From contig NC_134147.1 in the NCBI RefSeq assembly GCF_033958435.1, positions 42,402,001 through 42,466,000 of the forward strand: a stretch of DNA of 64,000 bases, given 5' to 3'. Position 1 is the stretch's first letter, and every line of letters starts with the position of its first letter. A program made the translations under genes and the position numbers. A model generated the notes under the pieces. That model was given only the letters and a program-made list of their open reading frames with translations, was not told the DNA's origin and did no database searches. The DNA comes from Carettochelys insculpta. Taxonomy: Eukaryota; Chordata; Testudines; Carettochelyidae. Below are positions 56,400 through 64,000 of this stretch, piece by piece.

Positions 56400-57715
56400 A
56401 CCTCAAGCACCTTTTCAGCGGCAGGACCTCAGAGAGGCTCTCAGCCATAGATCATCATCTTTCCTGAGATAGAAGTTATGGAGGAGGCCATCCCTCATGC
56501 CCATGAGGATATGGAGTGATAAACTACTGAACCATGAAGAGATGGGGGGTTACCCAGGGAACTGATCTTTTCCTTGTCATCACCAGACAAGGCTATTTCA
56601 GCTCTCCCTTATCCAAGTGTTCAGGATGATGTGGAGAAACTGGAGGAACCATCAGACTTCTTTTCAGTGTTCTTTGCTTCACAGCACCTGCATGAGAGGG
56701 TTTAAAAAAATAACTGCCTTGTGGCAGACCTTCTCTTCCCTGCTCGCATCTTGAAAAGGGCCAAATAAAAATACTGTGTTCTACCTAGTGGCATCTCATG
56801 AACATGGCAGCGCCCCTCATCCCAACCCTCTTTACATGGTGTTGGAGGGCAAGGGTTGGCTCCTGCATCCCAAATGGGAGTCCCTACAGCTCACAGTGTG
56901 CTGCTCCATGGTTACACCTGGAGGACATACCCGCTTGGAGGAGGTACAGTAGGTCATCCTGGGAAGCAGGAAGCCGTCCACAGGACACTTACCTGGCCAA
57001 ATGGATGAGTTTTCCCTTTGGGTATTGGAGCATGGTATGTCTCCCCTGCGCTCTTCAGTGCAAGCCATCTTAGACTACTTGGTGATGTTCAGAAACCAAG
57101 GTCTGGCATAGTCTTCCATCAGGGTGAACCTTACAGATATCTCTGCATTCCACCAGCTGATTCAGGGTCAGATGGTCTTCTTCCATGATGTGACAGTCAT
57201 GTTCCTAAGGGCCTCAAAAGGCTCTGCCAGCTGAGAGACCTGGTCCTCTTCTGGCCCACCGGCCTGTCCTTTGAGCTGCTTGATTCCTGTACCCATTCAT
57301 GTTTTTTATGCCATATCTCAGCAAGCCAGAAATGACACCAGATTCAGCAGAGCTGTGCTTCAATCTGTGCTGCCATGAATTCCTACACAAGGGTTCTCCT
57401 TGCAGTCACCTAATGTGGAATAGACATGAGCAAGCAATTAAAAGGGGGAAAAAAGGTTACCAGTTCTGTAACTGATGTTCTTTGAGACACGTTGCTCGTG
57501 TCCATTACATAACCTGACCTCCTTCCCTGCTGGCGCAGTTTCTGGCAAGAAGGAACTGAGGGTGGAGGGACTGTGCAGTACCCCTTCTATCATGCCGTGA
57601 GTGTACCACTCCAGGGTTTGCCAGAGCTGCTCCCCTCTGGACATTGCTATGAAAAAGCTTCTGGCACCAGTACATGGGGCAAGCCCACACTTAATGTGCA
57701 ACACATCTTAAATAA
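56400..57715 (+). mobile_element. DIRS-like tyrosine-recombinase retrotransposon remnant
   Basis: A decayed tyrosine-recombinase region is readable at 56960-57260 (see separate entry). After it, short mirrored blocks recur: aatagacatgagcaagc near 57420, gacacgttgctcgtgtcc near 57486, and atgtgcaacacatctta near 57695. These fit the inverted and split repeats at the end of DIRS elements. No reverse transcriptase motif is visible upstream, so the copy is internally deleted. The left border is uncertain. DIRS-like elements are known from turtle genomes (established knowledge); assignment of this copy is inference. Confidence 0.5.
56960..57260 (+). pseudogene. DIRS-type tyrosine recombinase fragment, broken
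   Basis: Tyrosine recombinases of DIRS elements integrate circular DNA copies. In scattered + strand frames the order is SRPQDTYLAKWMSF (about 56965-57015, the N-terminal 'R.TY..KW..F' block), QAILDYLVMFRNQGLA (57061-57108), then SSIRVNLTDISAFHQ (from about 57112) and FFHDVTVMFLRASKG. This is the core-binding helix order 'L.YL..L...GLA.SSI.VHLAAISAFH...FL.G' of the family. A stop separates GLA from SSI and the frame shifts before QAIL. The catalytic R-H-R-Y residues further downstream are not recognisable, so the gene is dead. Confidence 0.55.
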
Positions 57716-59136
57716 CACCAGCTAGGGATCAGGTAACACTCTTTTCTGAATGTCTGGCATAATTGCTGCAAAAAGTGAAGGAGTTGTATGAACTGGTCAA
57801 TTTTCATTGGTCTGCAGCTCTAAAAAAATTTAAGTTATACATGTTCAGCAGTTAAGATAATCTACAAGAAGTTTTTAAACTTTGAATTTATTTGAACTAG
57901 AGTATCATGATGAGTGAGATGTCTCTTTTTCTTGAACATTAAAGTGTGAAATGGCATAGTGTATATATTAACTTAGACATTGGCTAATAAATAACAGCTA
58001 ATTCTAGGTGCACTTCTTTTTGAACTCCTGATTGCAGTAGTAGTGTGTGAAATGAAAAGCTAGGTAACATGAAAACTAATATCTATAATCCTTGGCAGGA
58101 TTGTTTCCCCAGCAAACCATGCCATATGATATATTTCAAAATAAATACACCTTCAGTTCTGTTTGCAATGTTAATTAAATACATTTTGCTCTGTTTCATA
58201 AACACTCACTCTCTCATTTAAACCTAGAAAACCTCCTTTATGCAATTGATTTTCTCTGTCCCCTTCAAACTTGGATGCACCTTGCTATCCAGATTTTTGG
58301 TGGCATTAGACATGAACTTGAGCTGTTTGCCAGAAATCTCCAATTATTCAGCCTCCACTAGACAAAGAAACATCATAACCAATTCACATCAGATGTTTCC
58401 TGTCTTTTATTCCCTTTTTTTATTTTCATTTTCTTTGGGTGAAATTCACCTACTGAGCGGCAGAGCAGTATAATGCCCCTGTATCACTTGAATCCTGCAA
58501 ATCAGTTAAAGTGCTGCATGGGTGTTTTGCTAGCCCTCTTCACAGGAATGAATTTCATGCTTTGCTTCTACTTTTCCCCTCATAATTTATGCCCAGCATC
58601 AGATGTCTAATAGATACAATAGGCTCTACTGAAAAAAGTAAGTTTATTACAACGTAGTATTTATTTTCATTGTGGTATTTGCAGCTCTCCAGATGTGAAA
58701 TATGGCAGTAAATTTTAGTACTGCAAGTGGTAAATGTCCAAGTCTTAACACCCATTGTATTTTCTGTAGTATATTTCCTTTTTTATTTCTTCCCTTTTGA
58801 GACTTAGTAGCACTTTCCATATTGTGACTGCTTCACTGTCTTCATACTGTCATGTGCTGGCAAATCCAGCTAGCATGCAGCACCGAGGTTTAGAAGGGTC
58901 GAAAATGCAAAGATTGTACTAGTTCTGTGGTGTTTGATTTGAAAGGGACATTTAGTTATGGCAGAGTCAGGGCCAAAAAACAAGGACCTCAAAGCCCGTC
59001 TGTGGAGATGAGTAGCAGCTGTAATGTAAGTCCATTGCTATCTCCATACTTTTTTACTTGGTTTTCGCCCTTGGGTCTGTTGAGCCACTGTAGTTCAACA
59101 GGGAGATTATTTTCCCAGAAAACCAACCCATTTCAA
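57716..59136. other. Intronic sequence without recognised feature
   Basis: AT-rich; nothing recognised. Confidence 0.45.
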
Positions 59137-59138
59137 TA

Positions 59139-59447
59139 CAGATTGAACCTCTTTTGGCTGGCACCCTAGGGACCTGACCGGTACCAGACAAGAGAATTTG
59201 CTGGGCAGGAGGTCAATATTTTCGAGCATATTACCAACACTTCCACTGCTTACTGGGCTCTTAGAAGACCGTTAGAAATAAATAACAGTACAGAACGCTG
59301 AGAGCCAGCACTGGTGGCTGGAAACAAACTTTATGGGACTATGGGAAACTTGGCCAAACACATAAGTGGTTATCTGGGTAACTAAAATCATGCCAGATTA
59401 TGGATGTTGCTGGACAAGAGAGTTCCAGATTAGAGAGGTTAAACCTG
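59139..59447. mobile_element. Tigger-like MITE (CAGGTTGAACCTCTC ends), reverse orientation
   Basis: The left end cagattgaacctcttttggc is preceded by TA (59137-59138). The right end attagagaggttaaacctg is followed by TA (59448-59449). The interior, read in reverse, is collinear with 32436 and 41428: aggtcaatattttcgagc, cttccactgcttactgggct, agccagcactggtggctgg, ccataagtggtt-like. Confidence 0.8.
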
Positions 59448-59449
59448 TA

Positions 59450-60774
59450 CACAGTTGTGAACCAGGGGCGCTCAGAAGAAATATACAGATCTCTATCCTG
59501 TGAGATCCTGAGCCGCCTCTGTTTGCTGTCTGAACATGATGGAATTGAGGCATGCAAGGCATAACAAGCTAGGTGTGGTACAGAATGGTTTGGCTTGGCT
59601 TACCTTGAAATCTCTGTATTTGGCTGTCGTGCTATGGGTGTTATGGTATGGATTTATTAGAATGTCTTGATTTGGCAGTACCTTGTCTCTTCTCTTTGCA
59701 TGTTGATTTAGTATATGACGTCTGAGTACCTGCACAGATTTCTTACACTTTGTGTACTCTGCAGGCAAGGATTTCTTGCTTTTATAAAAAAGAATGTTTA
59801 AGCCTAAACTTGAAGTATGCACAAAACAATGTTAATTCCCTGGTTTTTCTATTTGCTTCAGTAAGCACAAGTTCCCCAACATCAACTCTGCAGTTCAGTA
59901 ATGCATAAAGCAGTCAGAATCAAAAGTTCACAACAAGATATTTGTCTAGCTCCAGAGCTTTGGCCATCATCACAAAGAATGAAATTTTGCAAACCTTCCA
60001 GGAAAACAGGCGTACCTGTTGCAGCTAGGGGCAAGAATGGTATTTGTTCTTAATGACTGCTTGACTTGAGCACTGCAGATTGCGTAAAATCTGTTCTCTC
60101 AGTTGCATAAAAACTAAGGCTGCTGTGATATTCAGTAAGGATTTCAGGACACAGTTGAGTTGCCCAGCTCTCCTAACCACTTTTGCATTAAAACAAAATC
60201 ATATTTAATTAAAAAAAAAAGTTCGCAGTACTTGGGTAATGGTGATCTTATGAGTTTTGAGGATTTTAAAAGACACGGCTACAGCTGGCAATTCACACAT
60301 CCTAATATAGCTATCCCCATAGTCCTTTTTCTTCCTCAAAGACAGAAAATGTTATGTTCAGCACAAATTCTTGCTGAAAATCTACTAGCTTCCCTCATAT
60401 CCTCTTTTCCCCAATCAGCAACACACCAAACATTCGGGTTTCGTAAGTCACAGCAATTTCAAAAAATTACATTTTCTTTTTCAAATATTCAGCTAATGTG
60501 CCTAGTTATTATGTATCCCTGTGGGAAATAGACAAGTTCCAAATGTATGTTTGACAAACAGTCTATCGGGAGATGCAGGAAGAGCTTTATAAGCATTTGA
60601 AAATAGAGGATATAATATAGTAAGAAAGCTGCAGTGTATGAGTTAGCTGAACAGTAAAACTTATATTAGGAAAAGTATGTTTCTCTTCTGTCTCATAATG
60701 TGTCACTTAATTTATCAGTATTTGATTAAACAAACAAATTCAGTTTATCCAGTTATATATCCAAAAACACAAAA
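59450..60774. other. Intronic sequence without recognised feature
   Basis: The + strand frame 60160-60531 (123 residues) is AT-rich, lacks motifs and has no convincing splice sites. Nothing else is recognised. Confidence 0.45.
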
Positions 60775-61235
60775 TGAGGAAATTTTGGCTAGACCTGGGA
60801 ACTCAGGTAGTATCTTTTATTGAACCATTTTTTTCTTGGTGAGGAAGATAAGCATTTGAGTATACACAAAGCTGCTCTTTAGATATGGGAAATGTCCTCT
60901 GAGTGTGCTAGCTGAACAGATTCTTCAGCATACATAGTTAACACATTTCAAGGGACCATTCTGGGTGCAATGGCCTATTACCCTCTCTCCAGTCATAGTG
61001 GGGGAAAATGGAGGGCAGGAGGAGTGGGTTGCATGTCCTTTGTCTTTATTCAGTCTTTATTCGCTTTTGGTGTCCAGCAAAATTATGAATTTAAGTTCCC
61101 AAGCTCCTCTTCAGAATGTGTTGTACAGGTTTCCTTTGAACATGAGGACAGAGAGGTCAGATAGAGAGTGATGGGGGTTGTTTCTTTTCTTTTCTTTTTT
61201 ATTCTATTATTTTGTCTTTTATCATTTGCAGTACA
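60775..61235 (-). mobile_element. Penelope-like (GIY-YIG) retroelement fragment, antisense (tentative)
   Basis: The series ggtagtatcttttattgaac, gataagcatttgagtataca, agttaacacatttcaaggga, gtgtccagcaaaattatgaa, gaatgtgttgtacaggtttc and gaggacagagaggtcagata follows a repeat that I know from turtle and bird genomes as the antisense 3' part of an element whose longer copies encode a GIY-YIG-type segment. The coding part is not inside this fragment, so the class assignment is by memory only. Confidence 0.45.
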
Positions 61236-61279
61236 TTATATTGTATGTCTAATATTTTGGCTAATATATAGCATGGTCA

Positions 61280-61455
61280 CAGTGTTTCCTCTAATTTTTT
61301 TCCATCCCAGGGCTGAATACATTTTGTTATGCGCACCAAGACATGCACAGCATAGAAACACAGGCTGGCAGCAGTGTGTGCTCTGGTAGTCAACTGTGCA
61401 GCACCTGAATCTCTTCTGGGTGGCTACCGAAGTGCTTTGCTTACAGGGAACCCTG
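61280..61455. mobile_element. hAT-type MITE (cagtgttccct family), copy 6
   Basis: It begins cagtgtttcctctaattttt and ends gcttacagggaaccctg. The interior has ccatcccagggctgaataca, gcatagaaacacaggctggc and gggtggctaccgaagtgctt in family order. Flanking octamers do not match. Confidence 0.72.
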
Positions 61456-61489
61456 GTTTCAAATGTTTTAGTATTTTAGTACAGTTTAA

Positions 61490-62790
61490 CACAGAACAAA
61501 GGGGAATGGTTTAAAAGTTAGTAGTGGGTAGTTTGTAGTAAAACAAGCCCTAAGAACCTACAGTGGGAAATGGCCAGTGTAAACAGGGTTTGTGTAACCT
61601 TTCAAACAAATGAATTTAATGTAAGGATCCAGGCTGACAAAAGAAGGCACTTAACTCTCTTTATCACCCTGACACAATGTAAGGGCTGGGCATGCCACAG
61701 AAATAGCTGTGTGCGGCCCTTGTGCAGTAGGTGCGCCCAGACAATATGCGAGAGGGACAGTTTCACTTCCAGAGCCAGCCCTGGTCCCCAATTCAGGTGT
61801 GGGTCAAGCTGGCTCAATGTGGCACATTCCAGTTGTGGAGGGGCTCTGTGTGCAGGGATCCTGGTGTGGGGTGAAAGGGTTCAGTGTGGGGTCTCTGGGT
61901 GTGGGCAGCTTGGGGTGGTGGTGGTGGTCTGGATGCATAGTGGCTTGCTGTGAAGTTCTGGCATTGGAGGAGTGGGACTCTGCAGGTGAAGGTATTTGAG
62001 GGGGGCAGGAAGTGGGGTTTTTTGGGTGACATTTGAATGTGGGGGCTGAATGGAGGGAGGTTTGCATGCAGGGGGCCACTGTTTGGATGCAGAGGGAGTT
62101 ACTTGATGGGGCACTGGTCACAGGAGGTATGTGGTTCAGCAGGAGGGTCCAGAACCTCAGCAGTGAATGACCTAGGTGCAAGGGTGGGGATCTGGGTCTT
62201 GGCGGATTGGCTCAATGGAAGTCTGGGTGTGCAAGGGGTGGGGTTTGGTGGGGAGGGCTGTGGACACAGGGGGCTCCAGCTCTGGAAGCAGAGAAGGCTT
62301 GGTAGTGCAGAGGTGTGGGTACAGGTGGCTCAGTAGGGGCATGGGAGCAAGAAGCATGGGAGAGCTGGAGGCATGGGGATTGGGTGTACAGGGAACAGCT
62401 TCCTCTAGCGTGACCCTTCCACCCCCCCCAGTTGAAGAATACTGCTGGCACTGACAGGAAGTGGGGAGGTGGAACTTCCTGCATCTGGGGAGGTTTCTGG
62501 GGGTGAATTAGTTCCCGTCCTTCCTGCTCCTTGCAACTTCTGTCTTCCCCTGTCTTCAGCATCAGGAGGACTAGCAGACGAGTCTGCTGCGTGGTAGGAA
62601 GCAATGGCTCAGATGTCCCAGGCCTGTCTCCCCATATCCGTGGGGGAGGCATGTATGATCACTTCTGCTCCTTCCTTTCATTTCCTCATAAATTTGTACA
62701 AGGAAGCAAAGAGATGTAAGGAGACATGAATTGTGTGTGCATGCGGTGATGCAGAATTCCCCCAGGAGTAAACCTTTATGTCTATGTACA
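61490..62790. repeat. G-rich degenerate minisatellite within an unclassified interspersed repeat
   Basis: 61690-62400 is G-rich with irregular repetition of gtgtggggtctgggtg-like and gcaggggg-like blocks. It is followed by a more ordered segment (tcatttcctcataaatttgt, aaggaagcaaagagatgtaa, catgcggtgatgcag, cccccaggagtaaac) that I associate with a common turtle interspersed repeat. Borders are uncertain and no transposase is seen. The many overlapping frames of up to 146 residues on both strands come from the composition. Confidence 0.45.
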
Positions 62791-64000
62791 TGGTGATAAT
62801 TATTAATTATATGGTCTTGTGATTTTTTTTTCCATAGAACCCATGTGTCTAGGTGTGTAAATATACAAAATTGGTGAAGACCCTTATAGGAAATCTAGAT
62901 ATATGATTAGTTATTTTGGGAAGATTTAAGTATGCAGTATTAGAGGTGAGCCTTAGCTTAGTTGATTTTATCAAGCTTAAAAAAATTTTATCACTGATGA
63001 AGTGTGTAGTAAGGGTTATGAAAGCAATTAATAACATCAGTGACAGGAGCAAGGTACTGGCTAATTTATCATTTTAGGTTTTAATGAGGCTTATAATTTA
63101 GTAATAAATATACAATGTATTCAAAAGTATGGAGTTATAAAAAGGATGATTTATCTGACTTATTTTGGGAGCCAGTCTGAAAATCAGAGGCAGTGGAAAA
63201 CACTCGTGCAGAAAGATGGCTGTGCAAGAGATGGGAATGAGAAAAAGGTGGGAAGGGCAGAGAGGGGATTTTAAGCTTAAAAATTTAAAAAAAACTTGTT
63301 TAACATTCTCTGTGGACCTTTTAACATGCCAGGATGCTCGTTGTTGGTTTTGGTGTTGGGAAACCTATTAGATCTGTTTTGAAAATGTCTATGTATAAAG
63401 TCCCAACTTTGAACATTTACTCTTTCAAGGTTGAGAGTTTGTTCGGGGATGCAACTGCCACCCGGGGTTTGAGGGAGATGCAAAGGGCAAGGTGCTGCAG
63501 GGCTCCTCACGATGCAGTGGCTTTTTGTGTGGGGGTGTGAGACAGCAGTAGGCGTGTGTATCATCTGTGCTTCCCAGACACATTCTAACTAGCCTCTTTT
63601 CATGGCTATAAGGGAGGAAAGCTGCTTATCTCCTCTGCTATCTATGTGTAGCCCTTCCATTTTTCTGGTCATGCTGATTACATTCATTTCCATCTAGATT
63701 TCTTTGTATGACATTTATGTAGTGCTGATCAGGGTCAGGAGGTCCATAGTATGATAGGAAACTTTACTGTACGCTGTAGAAGGCTCAATTATCCTGCCTT
63801 GATTCTCTTTCATTACACTGTTGTTCTATTCCCATGCCATCGGTTGCTTGCATCTACTTTGCTGAATGGACTGATCTCATAACTATAGATATTTCTGAAG
63901 CAACTTGTGCAGCAAGATCTCATCCTGCACTGAACTTACACAGCACCACATGGATTTTTGGTTCACTGTCTTCTAGTTTCCACTGTGTAATCAGGCACCT
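62791..64000. other. Intronic sequence without recognised feature
   Basis: AT-rich to the end of the window. No repeat family or exon is recognised; SUCLG2 exon 3 must lie beyond 64000 if the gene is intact. Confidence 0.45.

Noticed and set aside
60160..60531. 123-residue plus-strand ORF
   Set aside because: AT-rich, no recognisable motif, no plausible splice acceptor and donor pair, and no repeat-family protein similarity that I can see.
61709..62652. Overlapping ORFs of 70-146 residues
   Set aside because: G-rich low-complexity tract with many simultaneous open frames; no domain.
1..64000. CRISPR arrays, operons, riboswitches, rRNA or tRNA genes
   Set aside because: No regularly spaced direct repeats with spacers, no bacterial gene organisation and no cloverleaf tRNA were found. 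SINE heads are tRNA-derived repeats, not tRNA genes.
18854..64000. SUCLG2 exon 3
   Set aside because: I looked for the conserved KAQILAGGRGKG coding block in intron 2 and did not see it. A translated search would be decisive.

Overview
The window looks like a piece of turtle (Testudines) nuclear genome: repeat-dense intronic DNA that holds one recognisable protein-coding exon. The turtle assignment is inference. It rests on CR1 LINEs with turtle-style ORF1 and ORF2, several SINE copies carrying the GGGTAGCC...GTTAGTCTG head and the 'acccacgaaagct' body known from cryptodiran turtles, and remnants that I read as DIRS-like and Penelope-like elements. There are no bacterial-style operons, CRISPR arrays or tRNA/rRNA genes.

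The only host coding sequence I can support is 18712-18853 (+). It is an internal exon of SUCLG2, the GDP-forming beta subunit of mitochondrial succinyl-CoA ligase, with clear splice sites and the sequence around the mitochondrial presequence cleavage region. No other SUCLG2 exon was recognised, so 1-18711 is read as intron 1 and 18854-64000 as intron 2, both on the + strand.

Layout of intron 1 (1-18711): small inverted-repeat elements, a hAT-type MITE, two adjacent Tigger-like elements (2727-3501), a nearly complete antisense CR1 (about 3945-8345), a MIR fragment, a 5'-truncated sense CR1 (8869-10897) arranged head to head with it, a GC-rich degenerate minisatellite, a snap-back SINE (13546-13755), a composite inverted-repeat element (14431-15660), and a Tigger-like plus hAT pair (17178-18158).

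Layout of intron 2 (18854-64000): further Tigger-like elements flanked by TA, hAT MITEs, MIR fragments, a long (GT)n microsatellite, a second snap-back SINE, an unexplained antisense ORF next to a CR1 fragment (28816-29345), an old CR1 interrupted by a MITE (37185-38740), a solo LTR with TG...CA ends and a 6-bp target duplication (42176-42865), two exact tandem duplications, a DIRS-like tyrosine-recombinase remnant (56400-57715), a Penelope-like fragment (60775-61235), and GC-rich low-complexity tracts.

The most interesting non-genic signal is a set of small palindromic elements of different lengths. They share the terminal core GTCTACAC and often contain TTCGAA. At least eight copies are visible, three of them near-perfect long hairpins (44283-44746, 46108-46189, 52399-52793), and one copy has a clean 3-bp TAA target duplication. 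No transposase for this family is present in the window.
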